Shown here one piece after another: positions 24,649-33,770 of a stretch of 64,000 bases of DNA. The notes below the pieces were generated by a model. That model was not told the origin of the DNA. It did no database searches and saw nothing but the letters and a program-made list of their open reading frames with translations. The stretch spans positions 1,364,001-1,428,000 of the forward strand of contig JADJNU010000001.1 in NCBI GenBank assembly GCA_016714165.1. Direction: 5' to 3'. The translations under genes and the position numbers were made by a program. The stretch is from Bdellovibrionales bacterium. GTDB taxonomy: Bacteria; Bdellovibrionota; Bdellovibrionia; Bdellovibrionales; UBA1609. The number at the start of each line of letters is the position of its first letter. Position 1 is the first letter of the stretch.

Positions 24649-27093
24649 GTGTGGACATTAAACTTTTTCTTGATCGTTCAGCGGGCTCTCTCCATGCTTA
24701 TTTTTTGTGTGCCGATTTTTACTTTCCTTCCTTATGCAGCTGGTTCTAATAGCTTAGTTTTAAATGCTCGGAGTCTTGATCAAATACCAGTCGCTGAAGC
24801 CAAAGCAGGGTGTCGTCAGATATTGACCTATCCTATCCTTAGGTTTGTCAATTCCAACGGATTTAGAGATTGGTTTGAGAGAATTGATCAAGAATTCGCC
24901 TACAATCGACAGATCTCAGAAAACGAGGTAGCTGAATTACTTGAGCGATTTAAAAATTACTCTGAAGATATTGACAACCTCTTAGGCTCTCCTCAATTTA
25001 CGGTGGCCCAAAAGCTCAAAGTGATCTTCTATAACCTGGCCTATCTTGCGAGGTGGGAAAATAAGTTTGTCGGATCCGACCAAAGTCGACGTCACCTGCG
25101 CCTTGCGGCTCATTTTTTTGAAAGTAATCCGGTTATCATTGATTTCATTGTTCGTCAGATACAATGGCTCCAGCAACCCGCTTTCATCAAACTGATTCTC
25201 AGAACCTATCGGCAGTTTGACGAATACCTTCAACATCGTGATGCTAAACCGCATCTGGACTACTTTGGAAGGTATAATGATCAATCAGATATTCCGATGG
25301 ATGAAAGTCGATTTGATGTCAGTTCCTTTGAGAACCTGCTAACGGATCTCCTTCAGGCGCACAGGGGGCCAAAGGTCGTCGCTGAGACCATGATGCTGAT
25401 TTATGGTATTTATTCTAGATCAGATTATTTTCAGGTGAGGAGACCCTTGCCATATAAGATGGCACCTGTCGAGGTTGCAGCGAAATCGTCTAAACCAAGT
25501 TCTCGAGTGCCAGACCACCTGCCGGGCGTTCATCTTCTTATTGAGGGTGTCCTTCAGCCTGCCCTTTTGAATCACAAAACGCACCCACTGATCACTTTAT
25601 TTTTCATGCAAATCGAATTTGGCCTCTTTGGAAGCCTAGTTCAGCCTAACCACACTTTTAGTAGATATAATCCTCAGTTTGGCGCCGAAGAAGCAAAATC
25701 GAATTTTTCTTTGGTCTGGTTGAAGCTTCTCGAACAGATGCTTTTAAGTAATTCCGAGGTATCTGAGCAAGTAGATTTGATGTTGGACTTTTTACCCTCA
25801 TCTGGTCCAACTCATCGAGTGACCTTAGATGAATTATTAGATAAGTTATTTTTGAAAAATTCCGATTTTGAAATTGCTGTCAAAGACGAGCTAACAGTCA
25901 CTGCAACGAATCATGATGCTGTCATTGTGTCAGGCTTGCCCATACATTTAGCAAGAACTTTAATCATTTCTTCTCTCATTTTTCGAAGTAACCATGAATA
26001 TCAATCTCAGCCGGAAAACCTGGGAAAGCGCATGCCCCAATCATTTCATCTTTTAAGAAGGGTCGATGGGGATGAGCAAAACGGTCAGGAGCTTTCTCTT
26101 GAAGAAGGTCGGGCCATTTTTGGTTTTGAGGCTCTGAGGGAAACCTTGGGAATTCTGAGACCAGTCCCAACAAGTGCAATTTTGGATGTTGGTGCTACCG
26201 AAAAGGAAATGGCCGCAATAGGATCGACGAGAGTGAATCGATCATCTGCCCCTTCAGCGAACTCGTCTGTTCCACGGGTCAAGATTAGGTGGGATCGGAT
26301 AATCGAATTTCTGAAAAGACTCTCTCAAGAAGCTCCTTGGCCCTTTAATCATGTCTTGTTTATCTCTGATGCTTCGAAGGGCAAAAGGTCTCCATTGAGA
26401 TTGTCACCACCCAACGGAAATTCCCCTGTGTATCCTAAAATCTCTCATGATTTCAAAAGGGCAGATTCTATATCTCCTATTCTGATAAAGGGTAATGAAC
26501 TCTTGGCCAGCCTAAGGGAAGTGGGGATCTCCTGCTTTAAACTGACGAAGAGCAGGGACTCTGATCCTGAATCATCGGTCGATTCTGTGAGAGAAATTCA
26601 TAGATTTAACCAGGTTGCCTTTGATTTGTCTACAGTCCTACAAAGTGGGATTGGTCGCATCCGCGATCAACTAAACGAAGTTTATCGATGGGCAATGGAC
26701 ATTGATAACGGAATAGTTCACCGAATAAATATCCTCAATCGCCCCTGGGAAAGGAAAGTCTCGGAAATTGATGTATCCGAATTCCGTCGGGTATTAGACC
26801 ACTTGGCTGAAACTATGCAATCAACAACTCAAATTGAGAACTTATCAAGACAGTTAGCGAGCGTCCTCGATGAATTCAATTCACAAGGTACAGAGGGACC
26901 TTTGAGGCCTAATACCATGAGACAATTTGTGAAGGCCAATGAGAACCATTTAGCGGAGACAAGGAAAGTGTTTCAGAGAACTCGCGAAATGTATGACGTG
27001 ATGACCGATATTCAAAACGCTTTGACCTTTTTTGAACCGGGAAGAGATGAATTGGAGAGGCTGAGGTCACGGATGTTTAAGATAGCGCCCTAA
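24649..27093 (+). CDS. Large hypothetical secreted protein, 814 aa
   Basis: An N-terminal signal of about 35 residues (SMLIFCVPIFTFLPYAAG) precedes a large, mostly helical mature protein with scattered aromatic residues and no Cys pattern. I recognise no domain. The C-terminal ~170 residues (from about 645) are strongly helical and heptad-like and may be a coiled coil (for example RIRDQLNEVYRWAMD, ENLSRQLASVLDEF). The start is GTG 24649 with AAGGAG 6 bases upstream. It stands alone between the winged-helix gene and the ferredoxin operon. It is probably periplasmic or surface-exposed; function unknown. Confidence 0.75.
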   Translation: MWTLNFFLIVQRALSMLIFCVPIFTFLPYAAGSNSLVLNARSLDQIPVAEAKAGCRQILTYPILRFVNSNGFRDWFERIDQEFAYNRQISENEVAELLERFKNYSEDIDNLLGSPQFTVAQKLKVIFYNLAYLARWENKFVGSDQSRRHLRLAAHFFESNPVIIDFIVRQIQWLQQPAFIKLILRTYRQFDEYLQHRDAKPHLDYFGRYNDQSDIPMDESRFDVSSFENLLTDLLQAHRGPKVVAETMMLIYGIYSRSDYFQVRRPLPYKMAPVEVAAKSSKPSSRVPDHLPGVHLLIEGVLQPALLNHKTHPLITLFFMQIEFGLFGSLVQPNHTFSRYNPQFGAEEAKSNFSLVWLKLLEQMLLSNSEVSEQVDLMLDFLPSSGPTHRVTLDELLDKLFLKNSDFEIAVKDELTVTATNHDAVIVSGLPIHLARTLIISSLIFRSNHEYQSQPENLGKRMPQSFHLLRRVDGDEQNGQELSLEEGRAIFGFEALRETLGILRPVPTSAILDVGATEKEMAAIGSTRVNRSSAPSANSSVPRVKIRWDRIIEFLKRLSQEAPWPFNHVLFISDASKGKRSPLRLSPPNGNSPVYPKISHDFKRADSISPILIKGNELLASLREVGISCFKLTKSRDSDPESSVDSVREIHRFNQVAFDLSTVLQSGIGRIRDQLNEVYRWAMDIDNGIVHRINILNRPWERKVSEIDVSEFRRVLDHLAETMQSTTQIENLSRQLASVLDEFNSQGTEGPLRPNTMRQFVKANENHLAETRKVFQRTREMYDVMTDIQNALTFFEPGRDELERLRSRMFKIAP

Positions 27094-27116
27094 TGATACA
27101 GACACCAATCTCGGAA

Positions 27117-27139
27117 GGGACTGGATTGCGGACAGTCCC
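27117..27139 (+). other. Hairpin after the 814-aa gene
   Basis: GGGACTG (27117-27123) and CAGTCCC (27133-27139) form a perfect 7-bp stem with a 9-base loop, 24 bases after the stop codon. There is no T-run, so it may protect the 3' end or need Rho. Confidence 0.5.
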
Positions 27140-27222
27140 ACACCCTTATCGCTAGGAGACTCTTGTAGAATCAAGAACCTATTTTTTATACGAGTCATTT
27201 CCGGGCACTTCGTTTGGAGTTT

Positions 27223-27249
27223 AAAGATCCACTCCCTGCTGGATCCTTT
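27223..27249 (-). terminator. Possible terminator of the zapA-to-ferredoxin operon
   Basis: GATCC (27226-27230) and GGATC (27241-27245), extended by flanking A and T with one mismatch, form a stem that starts at the ferredoxin stop codon on the minus strand and ends in TTTAAA. The T-run is short, so confidence is modest. Confidence 0.4.
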
Positions 27250-27844
27250 ATCGCCGCCGCCGTCGGCGCCGTTTGTTTGATGAGGGACGATCCGAATTTG
27301 ACTGATTTTTTGATTTGTCCTCGGTCCTCTTTATCATGGCCTCCAATCGAGACTTAGAGTTACCTAAATTTGGTTCTCCTTTTTTTCCAACTTTGCCAAC
27401 TGCGGGGCTATTGGGATTATTTAAATCCTCAGTTATGGCCTGAACAATATCATCGTCTTGCTGGATTAAATTTCCGGTTACGGCTTTAGAAACGACTCCT
27501 TCGTTTCGGAGGTCAACCTGAAATCGACGCGAGCCGGGAGGGCCTTCATGCTCTTTCTTTTCTTGTTCCGTCAAATCAACAGTGATATCGCCAAAACAGT
27601 AAAGCTGACAGGACAGGCGACGTTGGTCAATGAAGTGACCCGATCCAATCAAAGAGAGCTCCTTACTTGATGGAGGCAGCACATTGTACTCTCCCTCGAC
27701 GAGTTTGACTCGACATTCGGCACAGTTGGGCACGCCGTTACAGATGGACTTAATGAAAATTCCATTCCGATGTGCGAGATCCATCACTGTTTGATTGGGC
27801 TGTATCTCGAGCTCGATGCCTTGAGGCAGAAATTTAACTTTCAT
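27248..27844 (-). CDS. 2Fe-2S ferredoxin with a long basic C-terminal tail
   Basis: Residues 1-~95 are a beta-grasp ferredoxin domain. The cluster ligands are C-x5-C-x2-C (SICNGVPNCAEC) plus a fourth Cys in RRLSCQLYC. This spacing is of the adrenodoxin/vertebrate type. Unusually, about 100 residues follow the domain. They are low in hydrophobics and end in a run of Arg (KRRRRRRR), which suggests a disordered tail binding nucleic acid or a partner. The gene overlaps tyrS by 4 bases (ATGA), so it is translationally coupled. Electron partner unknown. Confidence 0.88.
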   Translation of the reverse strand: MKVKFLPQGIELEIQPNQTVMDLAHRNGIFIKSICNGVPNCAECRVKLVEGEYNVLPPSSKELSLIGSGHFIDQRRLSCQLYCFGDITVDLTEQEKKEHEGPPGSRRFQVDLRNEGVVSKAVTGNLIQQDDDIVQAITEDLNNPNSPAVGKVGKKGEPNLGNSKSRLEAMIKRTEDKSKNQSNSDRPSSNKRRRRRRR

Positions 27845-29067
27845 TTTAACACCTGAACTTTAGCAAATTTCTTTCTGCCAACTTTTAAAATAAATTCATC
27901 GCCTGCAACAAGATCGATTTTCATTTGTGGATCTTCAATTTTCTCTCCACCCTTCTCGATGGCACGTCCCTGAATCAGCCGTCTCGCTTCGCTCGTCGAT
28001 GTCACCAAATCAAGTTGCTTTAGCAAGTGACAAATCCATAGTCCCTTCTCGGCGGGCAACTTGAATTCGGGCATCTCGTCGGGTAGCCCCTTGTCCACAA
28101 AAATACGATTGAATTCCTCAACAGCCCTGTTTGCGTCCTGAAGAGAATGAAAACGAGAAACAAAAAAGTGAGCCAGCTCCACTTTGGCCTCCCTCGGATG
28201 CTTTTGTCCTGATCCCAGCATCTGCTTCAATTCATCCATCTCCCCGCTGGTTTTATCCGTCAGGAGTTCATAGTAACGAACCATCAATTCATCCGAAACG
28301 CGCATGGTTTTGCCAAACATCTCTCGAGGACTGTCCTCCACGGCAATGTAGTTATCCAGACTCTTTGACATTTTCTGAACCCCATCAAGGCCTTCAAGAA
28401 TGGGCATGGTCAAAACACACTGGCTCTCAACTCCGTAAGACTTTTGCAAGTCCCGACCGACCAGAAGATTAAATTTTTGGTCAGTGCCTCCAAGTTCGAC
28501 ATCTGCTTTTAGCGCAACGGAATCATAACCTTGAACCAAGGGGTACAAAAATTCATGAATACAGATACTCTGATGGCTCTGAAATCGTTTTGAAAAATCA
28601 TCTCTTTCCATCATTCGGGCTACCGTATATTGGCTGGAAAGTCGGATAAAATCGGCTGAAGTAAAATTATTCATCCAACGAGAATTGTAGTCCACAAGCG
28701 TTTTTTCAGGATCGAGGATCTTGAATACCTGTCGAGCATAGGTCTCTGCGTTCACTCTCACCTCTTCCATCGTGAGAGCAGGACGAGTCTCAACTTTGCC
28801 AGTGGGATCGCCTATCATCGCCGTAAAGTCACCAATCAAAAAAATGATCTCATGACCCAAATCTTGAAATTGCTTCATCTTGTTCATAAGCACGGTATGT
28901 CCAAGATGAAGATCAGGACGTGAAGGATCGAATCCTGCCTTAACCCTCAGGGGTCTATTTTCCTTTTCACAGCGAGTCAGTTTCTCCAAAAGCTCTTTTT
29001 CGGATATGAAATCAACCACTCCTCGACTGAGCTCTCTCACTTGCTCATTGGGACTTAACCGAGACAT
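27841..29067 (-). CDS. tyrS: Tyrosyl-tRNA synthetase
   Basis: A class I synthetase that charges tRNA-Tyr. The HIGH-like motif is HLGHT in GFDPSRPDLHLGHTV, the signature loop is KMSKS before LDNYIAVED, and tyrosine-binding residues appear in VQGYDSVAL and LGGTDQKFN. The C-terminus is an S4-like RNA-binding domain (SEARRLIQGRAIEKGG). Length 408 is normal, and the sequence style is of the TyrZ-like branch. The gene lies 20 bases after rny and overlaps the ferredoxin gene. Confidence 0.95.
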   Translation of the reverse strand: MSRLSPNEQVRELSRGVVDFISEKELLEKLTRCEKENRPLRVKAGFDPSRPDLHLGHTVLMNKMKQFQDLGHEIIFLIGDFTAMIGDPTGKVETRPALTMEEVRVNAETYARQVFKILDPEKTLVDYNSRWMNNFTSADFIRLSSQYTVARMMERDDFSKRFQSHQSICIHEFLYPLVQGYDSVALKADVELGGTDQKFNLLVGRDLQKSYGVESQCVLTMPILEGLDGVQKMSKSLDNYIAVEDSPREMFGKTMRVSDELMVRYYELLTDKTSGEMDELKQMLGSGQKHPREAKVELAHFFVSRFHSLQDANRAVEEFNRIFVDKGLPDEMPEFKLPAEKGLWICHLLKQLDLVTSTSEARRLIQGRAIEKGGEKIEDPQMKIDLVAGDEFILKVGRKKFAKVQVLK

Positions 29068-29086
29068 TGCAAACCCCTCTCAAATC

Positions 29087-30670
29087 CTATCTCGCGTGTT
29101 CAACCATGCGAGTTTCGCGAACAACCGTCACTTTGACCTGACCTGGATAGTTTAGCTCCCGCTCAATTTTACGTGCGATATCGCGACTGAGCATGATCGA
29201 CTGCTCATCTGTTACTTTTGAACTGTCAACCAAAACCCTAATTTCTTTGCCCGACTGAATTGCGAAGGTACGGGAAACACCATCGAAGCTGTTTCCAATC
29301 GACTCAAGATCCTCAAGACGCCGAATGTAATTTTCCATCATATGGCGGCGGGCACCCGGTCTCGCCTTTGAAAGACTATTCGCTGCCTGAACCAAATGTG
29401 CCAGAATCGATTCTGGTTTTTCTTCGTCGTGGTGGGCACGAATCGCGTGACAAACCTGTTCCTTCTCACCATGGCGTTTTGCAAATTCAGCACCCACCAT
29501 CGCATGACTTCCATCAACTGTGTGATCGATGGCTTTTCCAATATCATGCAAAAGGCCTGCGCGCCTTGCTAGTTTTTCATCATAACCAATTTCAGCCGCC
29601 ATCATGCCTGCCACCATGGCAACTTCAATACTGTGTGCAAGCAGATTCTGAGTTTCGGTGTGGCGATATTTCAGACCACCCAAGAGATTGATGATACTCG
29701 CATGTAAGCCATGAACTCCAAGATCAAAACAAGCTTTCTCTCCGTCCTCTTTGATACTCGCAAACAGTTCACTTTTGACCTTGTCCACAACTTCTTCAAT
29801 GCGAGCGGGATGCACTCGCCCATCTTCTATCAATTTTATCAAGGCCAAGCGAGCGACCTCTCTCCTGACCGAGTCAAAACTGGAAATAATCACAGCTTCA
29901 GGTGTCTCATCAATGATCAAATCCACCCCGCAGGCCGCCTCTAGCGCGCGAATATTGCGCCCTTCTCTACCGATAATCTTCCCCTTCATTTCATCACTTG
30001 TGAGCGGGACAGTCGCGACGGTTCGCTCAGCGGCGACCTCCCCTGCAAAGCGGGAAATGGCGACAGAAATCACCCGCTTCGCGTTGCGATGGGCTTCAGC
30101 TCGGGCGTCATCTTCGATTTTCTGAAGCTCACCCGAGATATTGTTTCTCACCTCGTCTTCAAGAGCCCGCCGAAGTTCGTCACGAGCTTGATCAGAACTC
30201 ATATTTGCCACGCTCTCCAATTTTTCTCGCAGATCGTTAATCTGGTGTTGAGCCTTTTGCTCCAAATCTGCAATGCGAGATTGAGTGATCTGAATGCGTT
30301 CAGCCTTTTCGTCCAAATCGTGAATCTTATTTTCAAGAACTTCATTCTTTCGCTTATAGTCAGATTCCAGCCGAGCGTCCTTTTCTTTCAGCTGCCTTTC
30401 TATGCCCTCTGCTTTCTGCCTTTCTTTCTTGATGTCGTTTTCGACATTGCGTCGAGCCCGAGCTTCGAATTCTTTGGCCCTGCTGGCCGAATCTCTTTCT
30501 ATTTTTATGGCTTGGTTCTTCGCTCTTTGAACAATTTTTTCAGCCTCTTTTTCCGTCTCCTGAATCTTGTTTTGACCAGTCATTTTGTAGAATAGGATCA
30601 AAGCACCTACTCCACCGACCAAACCCAAAACCAGACTCACAAATCCGGTAACAACAATTTCGGTTCCCAT
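29087..30670 (-). CDS. rny: Ribonuclease Y
   Basis: RNase Y is a membrane-anchored endonuclease that starts mRNA decay. The 527-residue protein begins with a transmembrane helix (VTGFVSLVLGLVGGVGALILFY). A ~150-residue Lys/Glu/Arg-rich coiled coil follows, then a KH domain with GREGRNIRALEAACGVDLI, and an HD domain with the metal site LLHDIGKA and HSIEVA. Standard length and order. It sits in the zapA-fau-rny-tyrS run with 16-19 base gaps. Its presence in a Gram-negative is one of the taxonomic hints. Confidence 0.95.
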   Translation of the reverse strand: MGTEIVVTGFVSLVLGLVGGVGALILFYKMTGQNKIQETEKEAEKIVQRAKNQAIKIERDSASRAKEFEARARRNVENDIKKERQKAEGIERQLKEKDARLESDYKRKNEVLENKIHDLDEKAERIQITQSRIADLEQKAQHQINDLREKLESVANMSSDQARDELRRALEDEVRNNISGELQKIEDDARAEAHRNAKRVISVAISRFAGEVAAERTVATVPLTSDEMKGKIIGREGRNIRALEAACGVDLIIDETPEAVIISSFDSVRREVARLALIKLIEDGRVHPARIEEVVDKVKSELFASIKEDGEKACFDLGVHGLHASIINLLGGLKYRHTETQNLLAHSIEVAMVAGMMAAEIGYDEKLARRAGLLHDIGKAIDHTVDGSHAMVGAEFAKRHGEKEQVCHAIRAHHDEEKPESILAHLVQAANSLSKARPGARRHMMENYIRRLEDLESIGNSFDGVSRTFAIQSGKEIRVLVDSSKVTDEQSIMLSRDIARKIERELNYPGQVKVTVVRETRMVEHAR

Positions 30671-30686
30671 GACTCCAATTCCTTTC

Positions 30687-31289
30687 TCAGTCGACGCACT
30701 CCTGCATCGAATTTTCAGTCACAATCCAGTCCATCTTCACGTCACCGTCTCCATAAGGAAGTGGCTCCTGCGACAGCTGAACAGAAAAACAAATACCAAT
30801 TTTTATTCTTGAAGCTTTACCAAGGGCCCGATCATAGAAACCCTTGCCATAACCTACTCTCCGTCCACACCGATCAAAACTAACTCCCGGCACTAAAATA
30901 AAATCACAATCATCTATTTGTACCAGCTCACATTTTTGTGGATCGGGCTCCTGAATACCAAATGGACCTGGCCTCCACATCATTGGATCCTTACCCAATT
31001 GGCCTTTTGGCACCCAAAAAGAAAGATTGGAGCCATCGACCGAGGGATAGGCAAACGAGCAATCCGGCAGGTCCTTCTGAAAACCATTGGGATCAGCCTC
31101 CTCTTTGAGAGGGCTGTAAGTCGCTATCAAATTTGGCCTTTGCTTATTCAAAAGATCCAGGACGTTCTTACTGATCGCCGAGTTAATTGAAAAAAGGCGG
31201 GCATGAGAATTCTTAACAAACTCAGCTCTCTGAGCCAGATACGCCTTGCGTACGGCTGTTTTCTTTATTTGCTCCAAGTTCCCTAACAT
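30687..31289 (-). CDS. 5-formyltetrahydrofolate cyclo-ligase family protein
   Basis: The enzyme converts 5-formyl-THF to 5,10-methenyl-THF using ATP. Key features are the N-terminal basic helix (KAYLAQRAEF), the strand ATYSPLKEEADP, and the C-terminal hallmark FDRCGRRVGYGKGFYDRAL that binds phosphate and Mg. The second of two adjacent ATGs (31289) has the better ribosome site (GAGG 5 bases upstream). It lies between zapA and rny; the zapA-fau neighbourhood is also seen in gammaproteobacteria, where 6S RNA often lies between the two. Confidence 0.9.
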   Translation of the reverse strand: MLGNLEQIKKTAVRKAYLAQRAEFVKNSHARLFSINSAISKNVLDLLNKQRPNLIATYSPLKEEADPNGFQKDLPDCSFAYPSVDGSNLSFWVPKGQLGKDPMMWRPGPFGIQEPDPQKCELVQIDDCDFILVPGVSFDRCGRRVGYGKGFYDRALGKASRIKIGICFSVQLSQEPLPYGDGDVKMDWIVTENSMQECVD

Positions 31290-31396
31290 CATCGCCTCGC
31301 ACTTCGCGAGATCCAGACTGAACCTATCTAAAGCCTAATTATTTGAGAGAGAGGGGCGGGGATCCAGAACATAATTAAGTCAGTTGCAACAACCCG

Positions 31397-31428
31397 ATCG
31401 ATCAATCAATCGATCAATCAATCAATCA
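31397..31428. repeat. Tetranucleotide repeat, eight units of ATCA/ATCG
   Basis: Bases 31397-31428 are eight consecutive 4-bp units: ATCG, ATCA, ATCA, ATCG, then four ATCA. It lies in the noncoding gap between zapA and the cyclo-ligase gene. Such simple repeats can change length by slippage. Confidence 0.85.
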
Positions 31429-31499
31429 AAGATAAAATATATGTTGTCATTGCTTTCTCACCCATAAATCCAAACTTCGCTCTCCATCTTCCATTAAAC

Positions 31500-31814
31500 T
31501 CAGTGATCCAACCCGGTCTGGGTTAATGGAGAAGACTCTAGACTGGTAAGAACTTCCTGAGCCTTGATTTCCAACCCATGCAGTTCTTCAAATGCAACTC
31601 GTTTGAGTAGAATCAGCTCTTCGGCAATATGTAAGGAGGCAAGCAACAGGGCATTTTGAAAGGACACATTCGCGTGCCCACCCATGGCTTCATTCACTTT
31701 TTCATCCACTAAGGCCACAAGCTTTGCGACCGTTTTGTCATCATGTGAAGAACGAAGCTTCAGAGGCAGTCCAGCAATCAACACCTCATATGTCCTCTTG
31801 GTTGCTTCTTCCAT
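31500..31814 (-). CDS. zapA: Cell division protein ZapA
   Basis: ZapA binds and bundles FtsZ at the division ring. The 104-residue protein has the family layout: an N-terminal beta segment (YEVLIAGLPLKLRSS), the VAKLVALVDEKVNEAM helix, the middle part with VSFQNALLLASLHIAEEL, and a short coiled-coil tail. The start is ATG 31814, 5 bases after GGGAG; an in-frame GTG four codons upstream is less likely. A promoter is predicted 50-80 bases upstream, so zapA is the first gene of the operon that runs to the ferredoxin. Confidence 0.88.
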   Translation of the reverse strand: MEEATKRTYEVLIAGLPLKLRSSHDDKTVAKLVALVDEKVNEAMGGHANVSFQNALLLASLHIAEELILLKRVAFEELHGLEIKAQEVLTSLESSPLTQTGLDH

Positions 31815-31863
31815 GATTTCTCCCACTCTCCCACTACCAGTCTTTTAGTTTTCTCCAGTAATA

Positions 31864-31892
31864 TTGATAATATATAGCTAATAAAGGGTCAA
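31864..31892 (-). promoter_or_regulatory. Predicted promoter of the zapA operon
   Basis: On the minus strand TTGACC (31892-31887) and TATCAA (31869-31864) are spaced by 17 bases. They lie about 50 bases before the zapA start codon. Confidence 0.5.
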
Positions 31893-31928
31893 ACCTAAAG
31901 CGGTCCTTTAACAGAATTCGGCCTTTGG

Positions 31929-33563
31929 TCAGCGACGTGGCAGAGCGTTATAGGGATCCGCATCTTTGAGAAGGCCGTAGGCGTGATTTGAGACGATCCC
32001 AACAATGCGACGGAACTCGGTGAGGGCGTCCAAATGAATAGAACTTGTGTTAACGGAAGTATTACGGCCTTTGACGAGGCGTTCTATATTGGCTTCCCGA
32101 AAGCGTCGCTCCATTTGACGAATCTCTCGCTTGTGAAAAATGACCTTAGCAGCCAATTCCTTATCTTCTACCTGGAAGCAGCTAATCGACATCTCCACGG
32201 CCTTCACGACTTCCCTATGAATTTCCTGAATCTCTTTCCACCCTTCGCTCGTAAATTCCAATTTCAAGGTGTGCTTTTTGCGAGCCAAATCTAAGAGACT
32301 GTTGTCAACCACATCTGCCGCACTCTCCAAATCAGCCGAAAAATCAATTATTCGCATCATGTTTTTTTGTGCAACAATATCACCGTCTTCCATGTGTCTG
32401 ACCAAAAACAGATTGATCTCGCGATTGAGCAGGTCAACCCGATCATCTCTCAAGCGAATATCGTGCTCGAGATCAGGGCTTTCATCCTTCAAAATTCGGC
32501 AGGAGTCTTTCACCATGCTCAATACGATATCTGCCATCCTTAAAACTTCACGCTCGGCATGAGCAACCGCAACGGAGGTGCTCTGATAGTTTCCCCGATC
32601 AAGGAATTTAACGGTGAATTCCTTTTCTGCTTCGGATGGGGGGAAGACCTTTTCGATAAGTCTGGATCCATGCTTGATAAAGGGATAAAAGACTGCGGCA
32701 GCTCCAACATTGAAAGCTGTATGAATATTTGCCAAATCCCTCTGCGGACTTTCTGATCCAAATAAATTGGCCAGTTGCTCTGTAAAGGGCAGAAACAACA
32801 AAACACTCACAATTTTGTAGAAACAATGGGCCCAGGCCACCTGGCGGCCCACATAGTTTCCTCCAAAGCTGGCAAGGAGGGCTGTCGCTGTCGTTCCAAT
32901 GTTTGCTCCGTAGACCCAATACACGGCATCGACTAGACTGATTTGGCCTGAAACCGTCAAGGCCATTGCAAAACCGATCGTGACCGCACTGCTATGAACA
33001 ATTCCCGTAAACGTCGCCGTTACTAGTAGCGCGAGGAAAGGATTCTCATTCAGACTTCTTAAAAAGGAGGAAAAGGTTTGCACATTCCTTAACTCCTGCG
33101 TTCCGAAGCCAATCATCTCAAGGCCAAAAAAAATCAAACCAAAGCCCATGGCTGTCGCCATCACTTGTTTAAGAATGCGATTTTTTGCGAGAAAAAAGAT
33201 TGTAAAAGAGACGGCAAAAATGGGCAGACCATACTGGGCCACATTCAAGCTCAGCAGTTGCACTGTAAAAGTGGTTCCTACTGTCGACCCTAAGATGACG
33301 CTCATGACTTGCTGGAGGCCAAACACTCCCGCAGACCCGAGACCGACCAACATGGACGTCACGGCGCCCGAACTCTGAATAATTAAAGTCAGACCGATTC
33401 CAACCAACACTCCGAAAAAGGGGCGTTTAGAAAGACTCACGATCAAATCACGAGTTCGATTGGCCGCAAGTTTTTGCAAGTTCTCGCTGGCGAGATTCAT
33501 CCCCAGCATAAAAAATGAGACACCAGAAAGGGTCAATAAAATAGAAGAATGCTGCGACATCAT
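31929..33563 (-). CDS. Na/Pi cotransporter family protein with PhoU-like tail
   Basis: Residues 1-~310 contain two copies of the Na/Pi cotransporter repeat, with the hallmark serine-rich turns QSSGAVTSMLVG and HSSAVTIGFAM and about eight membrane helices. Residues ~330-544 form a PhoU-like helical domain (for example EREVLRMADIVLSMVKD, MMRIIDFSADLESAADVVDN). The protein would import or export phosphate (or another anion) with sodium, as in the YjbB/NptA group. The leader has no strong ribosome site. It sits downstream of, and co-oriented with, the secreted frameshifted gene, and just upstream of zapA's promoter. Confidence 0.9.
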   Translation of the reverse strand: MMSQHSSILLTLSGVSFFMLGMNLASENLQKLAANRTRDLIVSLSKRPFFGVLVGIGLTLIIQSSGAVTSMLVGLGSAGVFGLQQVMSVILGSTVGTTFTVQLLSLNVAQYGLPIFAVSFTIFFLAKNRILKQVMATAMGFGLIFFGLEMIGFGTQELRNVQTFSSFLRSLNENPFLALLVTATFTGIVHSSAVTIGFAMALTVSGQISLVDAVYWVYGANIGTTATALLASFGGNYVGRQVAWAHCFYKIVSVLLFLPFTEQLANLFGSESPQRDLANIHTAFNVGAAAVFYPFIKHGSRLIEKVFPPSEAEKEFTVKFLDRGNYQSTSVAVAHAEREVLRMADIVLSMVKDSCRILKDESPDLEHDIRLRDDRVDLLNREINLFLVRHMEDGDIVAQKNMMRIIDFSADLESAADVVDNSLLDLARKKHTLKLEFTSEGWKEIQEIHREVVKAVEMSISCFQVEDKELAAKVIFHKREIRQMERRFREANIERLVKGRNTSVNTSSIHLDALTEFRRIVGIVSNHAYGLLKDADPYNALPRR

Positions 33564-33770
33564 CGTTTTGAACCACTCAATGCCAAACGCTCAGCCCTCA
33601 CCAAGGAACTTCTCTCTACTATATCAGATCTAAGAGTCGGAAAATTCTATTTAATTATGAAATAAAAATAAGGGGATAAAAACATGAAATCCACAACCGT
33701 GAAGGCAGGCCTGGAGCGCCTTTTCGCATTCCAGGACCTTATCATCGACATAAGATGCGTTGCGCCGTTC

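Noticed and set aside
30089..30595. 168-codon plus-strand ORF
   Set aside because: It is the shadow of the rny coiled-coil region; its hydrophobic look is the complement of Lys/Glu/Arg codons.
31397..31428. CRISPR-like repeat
   Set aside because: It is a continuous 4-bp repeat with no spacers; no CRISPR array or cas gene was seen in the window.
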